From contig NZ_LT827010.1 of assembly GCF_900119315.1 (NCBI RefSeq), forward strand, positions 3,009,001-3,073,000: 64,000 nt of DNA, given 5' to 3'. The translations under genes and the position numbers were made by a program. This DNA comes from Actinoplanes sp. SE50/110 (GTDB lineage: Bacteria > Actinomycetota > Actinomycetes > Mycobacteriales > Micromonosporaceae). Numbering within the stretch: the first letter of the stretch is position 1; each line of letters opens with the position of its first letter. Of the stretch, positions 57,835 through 64,000 are shown in pieces. Below the pieces are notes generated by a model. It did no database searches. It was not told the DNA's origin and saw only the letters and a program-made list of their open reading frames with translations.

Positions 57835-59052
57835 GAGCATGACCGCGGCGACCAGGCCCGCGGTGAGCAGCAGGATCGCGATCTGCAGGCCGGTCAGCGC
57901 CCGGCCGCCGTGCCCGGCCTGCCGGTCGACCCGCTGGTTGGCGGTGGCCAGGGCCCGGGCCACCGCGGTGTCCAGGTCGGTGACGACGGCGGTCAGGCCG
58001 TCCGGGCCGGCCGCCGTCGCCTGCCCCACCGCGCCCAGGTAGTCGCCGCTGTCGTCGAGCCGGCGCAGCCCGTCGTGCAGGGTGTGCCAGCGGGCCGCGT
58101 GCGACCGGGCGGTCAGGATCATCGCCCGGTCGGCCTCCGGTGCCTGCGCCGCGGCAGTGGTGAGCAGGTCGGTCAGCCGGTCGGCGACCGTGCGGTAGTC
58201 GGTCTCGAAGGCCGCGCCGCCGCCGCGCGCGACCAGGGTCAGCGACTCGTCGGCGCGCGCCTGCAACTCCGCCCGGCGCGCGTCGGCGAGCACACTGACC
58301 AGGCGGGAGCCGTCCCGGCGGCCGGCCTCGACCCGGTTCGCCGCGACCCCCAGCGCGGCCGCGGACCAGGCCAGCGCGATCACCGCGGCCAGGCTGGCGG
58401 CGAGCAGCCCGATGTTGAACACCCGGTTGGTGCGGCGGGCGACCAGCGTCTGGGCGCCGGTCAGGCCGGCCACGGTGAGCAGGCCGAGCACCAGGATCTG
58501 CCAGGACGACCCGGCCGCACCGCGCTGCGCGTCGGCGAGCCGGGCCTGCGCCGCGGCGAACAGCCCCTGCGCCTGCGGCAGCAGCGTCTCGCGCATCAGC
58601 GCCGACGCCTCCCGCAGGTAGGCCCCGCCCAGCGGGATGCCCATCCGGTTGTCCGCCCGGGCGGTTTCGACCAGCCCGGCGTAGACCGGCAGCCGATCGG
58701 TGAGCACCGCGATCCGGGCCGCGTCGGCGTCCCCGGCGTCGCGGGCCGCGGTGGTCAGCGCCGCGCCCGCCCGGGACAGGTCGTCGAGGTAGCGTTGCCG
58801 CAGCGCGGCGGGTTCGGCCCCGCCGGTCAGGAAGGCGGTCGCCGCGGTCGCGTCGGCATCGGACAGCGCGCGGTAGAGCTCCTGCGCGCCGACGCTCAAC
58901 GGCCCGCTCACCCCGGTGATGTCCCGGGTCAGCGCGGCACGGTGGTGCACGGTGGCCAGGGCGGTCCCGCCGAGCGCGATGCCGAGCAGGATCAGCGCCG
59001 CGGCGGTCAGTCGGTAGAGGTCCGGTGTGGCCAGTCGTCGCAAACCGGGCAA
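57802..59052 (-). CDS. GlnX-like membrane sensor
   Basis: The 416-residue protein has four membrane helices (about residues 13-35, 185-205, 212-237 and 388-408) and two long helical outer regions (40-180 and 240-385). This tandem helical-bundle layout and its position directly before a GlnH-type lipoprotein match mycobacterial GlnX (Rv0412c type), which relays extracellular Asp/Glu through GlnH to the kinase PknG. The short C-terminus (FRPRIGEYR) is cytoplasmic. It lies 67 bp after the ANTAR-PAS-PP2C gene. Assignment rests on topology and context, not on a catalytic motif. Confidence 0.75.
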   Translation of the reverse strand: MPGLRRLATPDLYRLTAAALILLGIALGGTALATVHHRAALTRDITGVSGPLSVGAQELYRALSDADATAATAFLTGGAEPAALRQRYLDDLSRAGAALTTAARDAGDADAARIAVLTDRLPVYAGLVETARADNRMGIPLGGAYLREASALMRETLLPQAQGLFAAAQARLADAQRGAAGSSWQILVLGLLTVAGLTGAQTLVARRTNRVFNIGLLAASLAAVIALAWSAAALGVAANRVEAGRRDGSRLVSVLADARRAELQARADESLTLVARGGGAAFETDYRTVADRLTDLLTTAAAQAPEADRAMILTARSHAARWHTLHDGLRRLDDSGDYLGAVGQATAAGPDGLTAVVTDLDTAVARALATANQRVDRQAGHGGRALTGLQIAILLLTAGLVAAVMLGFRPRIGEYR

Positions 59053-59119
59053 GGTACGCTCCCGAGGGTCGCCGGTGACTGCCGCTGACAGTACGGCGTC
59101 GGGGCAACGCGCATCGCCA

Positions 59120-60544
59120 TCAATTCCGGCCGAGCAGGTGGTGGCGCAGATCCCGGGTGCCGCCGGTGGACGGGCGGGCGGCCAGGATGCAGGTGTCGTC
59201 GTCCGGGTTCGCCCGGCGCAGCCGGCCGACCAGTTCGGCCAGCGGCTGCAGCGGGGCGGCGCGGACCGCGTCGTCGACCGTGTGGATCACCGCGTTCAGT
59301 CCGGTGTCCAGGCTCTGCCCGCGGTGCTCGACCAGCCCGTCGGTGTAGAGCAGGAGCACGTCGCCCGGGCGGAAATCGATCACTGTCGAGGCATACCGGG
59401 CGTCCTCCAGCACTCCGAGCATCGGGCCGGCCGGGCGATGCAGCGCCTCGGTGCGCCCGCCCCGGCACAGCAGCGGCGGCGGATGCCCGGCCTGCGCCCA
59501 GGTCAGCCGGAACCGGTGCGGATCGAACCGGGCGATCACCGCGGTCGCCGCCAGCTCCGGGGTCTCCGACTCCAGCTCGCAGGTGAGCCGGTTCAGGTGG
59601 CCGAGCAGGGTGGCCGGGTCGCTGTCGACCACGGTCAGCGCGCGCAGCGCGTGCCGTAACTGGGCCATGTTGCTGGCCGCCTGGGTGCCGTGCCCGGCCA
59701 CGTCGCCGACCGCCAGCAGCACCGAGCCGTCGCGCAGGGCGGCCGCGTGGAACCAGTCGCCGCCGACCATGGTCTCCTGCCCGGCCGGCAGATAGCGCAC
59801 CGCAGCCTTGAGACCGGGCAGCTCGATCGGCTCGTCCGGGATCGGCAGGATGATCTCCTGCAGACGCAGGGCCAGGTCGTGCTCGGCGTCCGCGGCCCGG
59901 CGCTGCTCGTCCAGCTTGCGTTCCACCTCGGCCAGCCGCTGTGCGCTGACCGGCTGCTCGGTGACGTCCTGCACGATGCCGAACAGTCGGATCGGACGGC
60001 CGTCCGGGTCGCGGACGGTGTCGACGACCGTACGCAGGCGTCTGATCCGGCCGTTGATCGTGACTCGTTTGACCAGTTCGACACGGTCCCGGCTCTGCGT
60101 GGCGGCCAGCGCCGCGTCGCGCAGCGAGAGGCCGTCGGACACCCCGGCCAGCCGGCCCTCGGCGCGGCTCAGCGGGCCGAGCGCCGGATCGCGCTGATAG
60201 ATCCGGTACAGCTGGGGCGACCAGTAGACCTCGCCGGTGACCAGGTCCCACTCGCCCCAGCCGAGCCCGGCCAGCTCCTCGACCCCGGCCAGCCGGTCGG
60301 TGACCAGATCGGCCCCGGTGAACGGCGACAGCGGCGCGTCCACGTGGTCGAGCAGCCGGATCATCCGGCCGGCCACCACCGCCGGGTCGGCGCCCTGCTC
60401 GGCGGCGATCCGCAGCAGGTGCCGGTACGCGTCGGCGATCCGGCACCGGGCCCGCCCGGCGAGCAGGCCGACCGCCCGCTCGACCACGGCGTCCGCCCGG
60501 ACCCGCCGCTCGCTCAGCGCCTGCGCGACCGCCCGACCAACCAC
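59120..60544 (-). CDS. ANTAR-PAS-PP2C (SpoIIE/RsbU-type) phosphatase
   Basis: The 474-residue protein has an ANTAR-like RNA-binding domain at its start (about 1-60, ERRVRADAVVERAVGLLAG), a PAS domain with a PAC motif (about 75-195, WGEWDLVTGEVYWSPQL) and a SpoIIE-type PP2C phosphatase (about 235-470, VGGDWFHAAAL and VGDVAGHGTQAASNM with metal Asp residues). Such proteins dephosphorylate STAS proteins in response to the PAS signal. GTG 60544 is preceded by GGGGAGG at eight bases; ATG 60568 is possible. It is the first gene of the run ending in the GlnX/GlnH-like genes. Confidence 0.88.
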   Translation of the reverse strand: MVGRAVAQALSERRVRADAVVERAVGLLAGRARCRIADAYRHLLRIAAEQGADPAVVAGRMIRLLDHVDAPLSPFTGADLVTDRLAGVEELAGLGWGEWDLVTGEVYWSPQLYRIYQRDPALGPLSRAEGRLAGVSDGLSLRDAALAATQSRDRVELVKRVTINGRIRRLRTVVDTVRDPDGRPIRLFGIVQDVTEQPVSAQRLAEVERKLDEQRRAADAEHDLALRLQEIILPIPDEPIELPGLKAAVRYLPAGQETMVGGDWFHAAALRDGSVLLAVGDVAGHGTQAASNMAQLRHALRALTVVDSDPATLLGHLNRLTCELESETPELAATAVIARFDPHRFRLTWAQAGHPPPLLCRGGRTEALHRPAGPMLGVLEDARYASTVIDFRPGDVLLLYTDGLVEHRGQSLDTGLNAVIHTVDDAVRAAPLQPLAELVGRLRRANPDDDTCILAARPSTGGTRDLRHHLLGRN

Positions 60545-60666
60545 CTGTACGACCTCCCCGCCCCGCATCCGGGTTCCTTGTTACGCCTGCGGGCGGGGCC
60601 CACACATCCCCCGATCATTCTCCGCCGGCCACAGTCACCCGGTCAGGCGTAAGACTTTCGGCGGCG

Positions 60667-60981
60667 TCAGAGCTCGAACAAGTCCCGCATCGCCTCGGTC
60701 AGTCGGGCCATGCTGGCACCGGTGACCATGCCGATCCGTTCGGCGCCGACCGAGGCCGGCAGGCGGCGCATCCGGTTGATCACCACCACGCCGGTGATCG
60801 GGTCCTGCTCGGTGAGGGCGACGGCGAACGGGGGCAGCTCGGTCACACCGCGCTGACGCACGATCGGGGCGCAGTAGGGTGAGGCGTTGTCGCGTTCGTT
60901 GTAGCTGTCCGCGGAGAGGACGAGCACCCGATAGCGCAGATCGGAGCGGTCGCCGATGGTCCAGATCTCGCCCCGGCGCAC
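60667..60981 (-). CDS. MazF/PemK-like toxin, no antitoxin seen
   Basis: The 104-residue protein matches the MazF/PemK barrel: VRRGEIWTIGD at the start, RVLVLSADSYNERDN, APIVRQRG and DPITGVVVINRMRRL. MazF enzymes cleave RNA. I place the start at GTG 60981 because family members begin at the RRGEIW segment; upstream sequence is not conserved-looking. No antitoxin-like gene is upstream or downstream on this strand, so it may be an orphan or a housekeeping relative. It is divergent from gnd. Confidence 0.75.
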   Translation of the reverse strand: MRRGEIWTIGDRSDLRYRVLVLSADSYNERDNASPYCAPIVRQRGVTELPPFAVALTEQDPITGVVVINRMRRLPASVGAERIGMVTGASMARLTEAMRDLFEL

Positions 60982-61183
60982 GTCAGCACCGGCCGGATGA
61001 CGGCTTGGTCCGGTTCGGCATGGCTGGAAGCGTACCGCCGCGCCGATCACCGCCGCGTCCACCCCGCCCGGCCCCGAACGGGTTGAGCTGTTCACCACGT
61101 GGACGTGATCGAACTTCCACCTGCCCGATCCCGTAGAAAAGAGCGCGGGGCCCGTGACGGGCCGGTTACGAGAGGACGTAGGG

Positions 61184-62623
61184 ATGTCGCAGAAGGCGCA
61201 GATCGGAGTCACCGGCCTTGCGGTGATGGGCCGCAACCTGGCCCGCAACTTCGCCCGGCACGGGCACACCGTGGCGGTGCACAACCGGTCCTACAGCCGC
61301 ACCAAGGAGCTGGTCGAGGAGTTCGGCCAGGAGGGCACGTTCCTCCCCGCGGAGACCGCCGAGCAGTTCGTGCAGAGCCTGGAGCGCCCCCGCCGGGTGG
61401 TCATCATGGTCAAGGCCGGGCCGGCCACCGACGCCGTGATCGACGAGTTCGCCCCGCTGCTCGAAGAGGGCGACATGCTGATCGACGCGGGCAACGCGCA
61501 CTACGCCGACACCCGCCGCCGCGAGGCCGCGCTCAAGGCGCAGGGCCTGCACTTCGTCGGCATGGGCGTGTCCGGCGGCGAGGAGGGCGCGCTGCACGGC
61601 CCGAGCATCATGCCGGGTGGTCCGCGCGAGTCCTACGACGCGCTCGGCCCGCTGCTGGAGGACATCGCCGCCAAGGTCGACGGCGAGCCGTGCTGCACCC
61701 ACGTCGGCCCGGACGGCGCCGGCCACTTCGTCAAGATGGTGCACAACGGCATCGAGTACGCCGACATGCAGCTCATCGCCGAGGCTTACGACCTGCTCCG
61801 CCAGGTCGGCGGCCTCAGCCCGCAGGAGATCGCCGAGGTCTTCGGGCAGTGGAACGAGGGCCGCCTCGGGTCGTACCTGATCGAGATCACCGCCGAGGTG
61901 CTCAAGCAGAACGACGCGGCCACCGGCCGGCCGTTCGTCGACATCGTGCTCGACCAGGCCGAGCAGAAGGGCACCGGCCGCTGGACCGTGCAGGCCGCCC
62001 TCGACCTGGGCGTGCCGGTCAGCGGCATCGCCGAGTCGGTGTTCGCCCGGGCGCTGTCCGGCGGCGCCGACGTCCGCAAGGCCGCCGCCGACGCCGGTCT
62101 GCCCGGCCCGGCCGCCGGCGCCGAGCACCCCGGCGGCGACCTGCGCGCCGACGTCGAGCAGGCGCTGTTCGCCTCCAAGATCGTCGCCTACGCCCAGGGC
62201 TTCCAGCAGATCCAGGCCGCCAGCAAGGAGTACGACTGGGCGATCGACCCGGGCGCGATGGCCAAGATCTGGCGGGCCGGCTGCATCATCCGGGCCAAGT
62301 TCCTCGACTTCATCAAGCAGGCGTACGACAAGAACCCGGAGCTCGCCACCCTGCTCGTCGACGACTACTTCCTGGACGCGGTCAGCGGCGCGCAGGACGC
62401 CTGGCGCCGGGTCGTCGCCACCGCCGCCCAGCAGGGCATCCCGGCCCCCGGCTTCTCCTCGGCGCTGGCGTACTACGACGGCCTGCGGGCCGAGCGCCTG
62501 CCGGCCGCGCTGATCCAGGGCCAGCGCGACTTCTTCGGCGCGCACACCTACCGCCGGGTCGACAAGGACGGCTCGTTCCACACGCTGTGGGCGACCGACG
62601 ACCGTCCCGAGGTCGACGCCTGA
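61184..62623 (+). CDS. gnd: 6-phosphogluconate dehydrogenase (decarboxylating)
   Basis: The 479-residue enzyme oxidises and decarboxylates 6-phosphogluconate to ribulose 5-phosphate in the pentose phosphate pathway. Landmarks: nucleotide-binding GVTGLAVMGRNLARN, the NRS segment for NADP preference, GMGVSGGEEGALHGPSIMPG, HFVKMVHNGIEYADMQLI and the C-terminal QRDFFGAHTYRRVD. The length is that of the long form. ATG 61184 follows GAGAGG and AGGG. Confidence 0.96.
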   Translation: MSQKAQIGVTGLAVMGRNLARNFARHGHTVAVHNRSYSRTKELVEEFGQEGTFLPAETAEQFVQSLERPRRVVIMVKAGPATDAVIDEFAPLLEEGDMLIDAGNAHYADTRRREAALKAQGLHFVGMGVSGGEEGALHGPSIMPGGPRESYDALGPLLEDIAAKVDGEPCCTHVGPDGAGHFVKMVHNGIEYADMQLIAEAYDLLRQVGGLSPQEIAEVFGQWNEGRLGSYLIEITAEVLKQNDAATGRPFVDIVLDQAEQKGTGRWTVQAALDLGVPVSGIAESVFARALSGGADVRKAAADAGLPGPAAGAEHPGGDLRADVEQALFASKIVAYAQGFQQIQAASKEYDWAIDPGAMAKIWRAGCIIRAKFLDFIKQAYDKNPELATLLVDDYFLDAVSGAQDAWRRVVATAAQQGIPAPGFSSALAYYDGLRAERLPAALIQGQRDFFGAHTYRRVDKDGSFHTLWATDDRPEVDA

Positions 62624-62634
62624 TCCACCCGGGC

Positions 62635-62658
62635 GGCCGGCGGCTCACGTCGCCGGCC
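62635..62658. terminator. Hairpin between gnd and the GNAT gene
   Basis: GGCCGGCG (62635-62642) pairs perfectly with CGCCGGCC (62651-62658) around an eight-base loop. It is in the 40-bp gap between the convergent gnd and acetyltransferase genes and can serve both. Confidence 0.65.
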
Positions 62659-62663
62659 GGCCG

Positions 62664-63131
62664 TCAGGCGTTCTCCTTCATCAGGTGAACCAGGGTCAGG
62701 CCGGGTCGGACCTGCTCCCGATGGGTTTCCTCGTACCGCGCGCGTTCGTACAGCCGGATGTTCGTCTCGCTCAGATGGCCGGTGAACAGCGCATACCATT
62801 CGGCCTGTCCGGCCGCCGCGCGCTCGATCGCGGTCAGCAGCCGGGTGCCCAGGCCACGGCCGCGCAGGTCGGGGGCGACGGTCAGCCGGCCGATCCGCAG
62901 CACCGTGCCGTCCAGGCGGCCGCGGACCGCGCCGACGATCCGGTGGCCCAGGGTGGCCTTCAGCGCCAGGCCGTCGGCGAGCTCGGCGGTCAGCTCGTCC
63001 AGGGTCTGGGTCAGGGCGGGCAGGTGCGGGTCGTCGTACAGCTGGGCCTCGGTGACGTAGGCCGCCAGCTGCAGGGTGAGGATCTCGCCGGCGTCGGCCG
63101 GTCCCGCCGGGCCGATGGGGATCTCGTCCAT
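62664..63131 (-). CDS. GNAT-family acetyltransferase
   Basis: The 155-residue protein has the acetyl-CoA-binding motif A in RLTVAPDLRGRGLGTRLLTA (about residues 88-107) and motif B in NIRLYERARYE. The acceptor is unknown. ATG 63131 gives a standard GNAT length. It is divergent from a Nudix gene nine or more bases away, so their promoters overlap. Confidence 0.87.
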   Translation of the reverse strand: MDEIPIGPAGPADAGEILTLQLAAYVTEAQLYDDPHLPALTQTLDELTAELADGLALKATLGHRIVGAVRGRLDGTVLRIGRLTVAPDLRGRGLGTRLLTAIERAAAGQAEWYALFTGHLSETNIRLYERARYEETHREQVRPGLTLVHLMKENA

Positions 63132-63169
63132 ATCGGGCCATGATTCTAGAATCCGGCCGGTTTGACAGG

Positions 63170-63583
63170 ATGTTCCGGGTGAAGCCTTCGGTCTCCTGTG
63201 TTTTCGTGTGCCACGACGGTGCCGGCCGGATCCTGCTGGCGCGGCGTTCCGCCCGGGCCCGCGACGAGCCCGGCACATGGGACTGCGGGGCCGGCGCGCT
63301 GGAGTTCGGCGAGACCTTCGAGGAGGCGGTCACCCGCGAGGTGATCGAGGAGTATGTCGCGCCGCCCGAGACCATCGAGCTGCTCGGGGTGCGCAACGTG
63401 CTGCGCGCCGATCCGCCGTCGCACTGGGTGGCGGTGATCTTCACAGTCAAGATCGATCCCAGGCGCGTACGCATCGGGGAGCCGCACAAATTCGACGACC
63501 TGGCCTGGGCGCCCCTGGACGCCCTGCCCGAGCCGCGCCATTCCCAGCTGGCCGCCACCCTCGCCCTGCTGCCCCGTGGATAG
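63170..63583 (+). CDS. Nudix hydrolase
   Basis: The 137-residue protein contains a Nudix box GALEFGETFEEAVTREVIEE (about residues 43-62), with the expected Glu pair, and begins with the usual VSCVFVCHDGAGRILLARR strand. It hydrolyses a nucleoside diphosphate linked to another group; substrate unknown. I use ATG 63170; ATG 63140 and GTG 63179 are alternatives. The 222-bp region after it (63584-63805) holds no recognisable gene. Confidence 0.85.
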   Translation: MFRVKPSVSCVFVCHDGAGRILLARRSARARDEPGTWDCGAGALEFGETFEEAVTREVIEEYVAPPETIELLGVRNVLRADPPSHWVAVIFTVKIDPRRVRIGEPHKFDDLAWAPLDALPEPRHSQLAATLALLPRG

Positions 63584-63805
63584 CGCTGCCACCACCGCCA
63601 CACCCCCGGCGCTCCTGCGCTTCGGGCAGCGCTGTCGTGACCGCCGTGTTCCCCGCCGTTGCCGCCTTCGGCGTTCGACGACGCGGATGGGGCAGCCGCG
63701 CGTCGCGGGGCCTGCCGCCTCCCCGTCGGCGTCGTCGCTGCGATGGCCGGGGAGTGGCAACGGTGACTCTGGTCCTGCCGAGCCGATCGCGCGAGAGTGA
63801 TAGCC

Positions 63806-64000
63806 GTGGAGCTGACCCTGCTGTCCCGGGTGGCCGCCCGCGGCGTCCCGATCAGCGGCGCCCGGCTGGCCGACCTGCTCGCCCTGCTCGCCGGTGACCT
63901 CGCCGGCGGCTGCGGCGCCGGCCGGCTGATCGGCGAGCTGTGGCCCGACGAGCAGCCCGAACATCCGTCGAAGGCGTTGCAGACCCTGGTCTCCCGGGCG
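63806..64000 (+). CDS. SARP/BTAD-like regulator, N-terminal part only
   Basis: The 65 codons to the window edge encode a winged-helix start: LADLLALLAG, then GAGRLIGELWPDEQPEHPSK and ALQTLVSRA. This is the DNA-binding pattern of AfsR/SARP-type activators (RLIDELW...P..ALQ..VSRLR). The GTG at 63806 is plausible though its ribosome-binding site is weak. Whether a large AfsR- or LuxR-type regulator follows cannot be seen. Confidence 0.65.
   Translation, partial: MELTLLSRVAARGVPISGARLADLLALLAGDLAGGCGAGRLIGELWPDEQPEHPSKALQTLVSRA

Noticed and set aside
63584..63805. Possible small genes after the Nudix hydrolase
   Set aside because: The frames are open in several directions but no motif, start context or repeat supports any of them.

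Overview
The window is a contiguous piece of a very GC-rich actinobacterial chromosome. GTG and TTG starts are common, several genes look leaderless (a TANNNT box six or seven bases before the start codon), and the gene content (ANTAR/SpoIIE signalling, a GlnX/GlnH pair, MMPL protein, many P-loop and membrane genes) suggests a filamentous actinomycete. Micromonosporaceae, perhaps Actinoplanes, is an inference from style, not a demonstrated assignment. No rRNA, tRNA, CRISPR array, transposase or phage gene was seen.

Layout. 0.1-6.5 kb: phenylacetate catabolism, a TetR repressor (PaaR type) divergent from paaN-paaA-paaB-paaC-paaD-paaE, with a repressor palindrome in the divergent promoter and a 45-bp repeat array splitting paaC from paaD. 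6.8-10.1 kb: a methyltransferase, two small envelope proteins and a PDZ-less HtrA-like protease, separated by repeat-filled spacers. 10.1-16.7 kb: a fused tandem ABC exporter, a metallophosphoesterase, a P-loop kinase and two unknown proteins. 16.7-23.5 kb: sulfotransferase, beta-propeller glycosidase-like protein, Ser/Thr kinase, amino acid permease, STAS protein, and a Tat-exported dimethylformamidase-like protein. 23.5-30.3 kb: P450, GH9 cellulase with a CebR/CelR-type box at its 5' end, and an operon of TPR protein, esterase and ATP-grasp enzyme. 30.3-38.9 kb: GGDEF-EAL protein, SNF2 helicase plus SWIM partner, a repeat-rich secreted protein, and an unusual SDR. 39.3-51.1 kb: an MMPL transporter with a tail of about 1,100 residues, an FKBP isomerase, yaaA, an Xre/membrane-protein operon with two identical operators, a TetR/methyltransferase pair, and a CopC-CopD fusion. 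51.1-64 kb: pgm, membrane GGDEF-EAL protein, an ANTAR-PAS-PP2C / GlnX / GlnH / membrane protein run, an orphan MazF-like protein, gnd, GNAT, Nudix, and the start of a SARP-like regulator cut by the window edge.

How genes work together. The paa genes encode the ring 1,2-phenylacetyl-CoA epoxidase (PaaABC, with PaaE as reductase and PaaD for iron-cofactor assembly) and PaaN, the aldehyde-dehydrogenase-type ring-cleavage enzyme; upstream ligase and downstream beta-oxidation genes are not in view. The GlnX/GlnH pair, which in mycobacteria feeds the kinase PknG, sits here behind an ANTAR-PAS-PP2C phosphatase and no PknG is present. Two c-di-GMP enzymes, one Ser/Thr kinase and one STAS protein add to the signalling load. 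pgm and gnd are isolated central-carbon genes.

The most distinctive global trait is the number of short tandem repeats (units of 10-80 bp). Several are seeded from the last or first codons of a gene (protease stop codon, glnX/glnH junction, kinase C-terminus). The most interesting single items are the MMPL tail with its synonymously diverged [12 protein letters not shown] motif, the GlnX/GlnH module coupled to a phosphatase, the glnX-glnH junction repeat, and the paired GTCAAA-N4-TTTGAC operators. I did not find a defence island or another system I could defend as clearly new.
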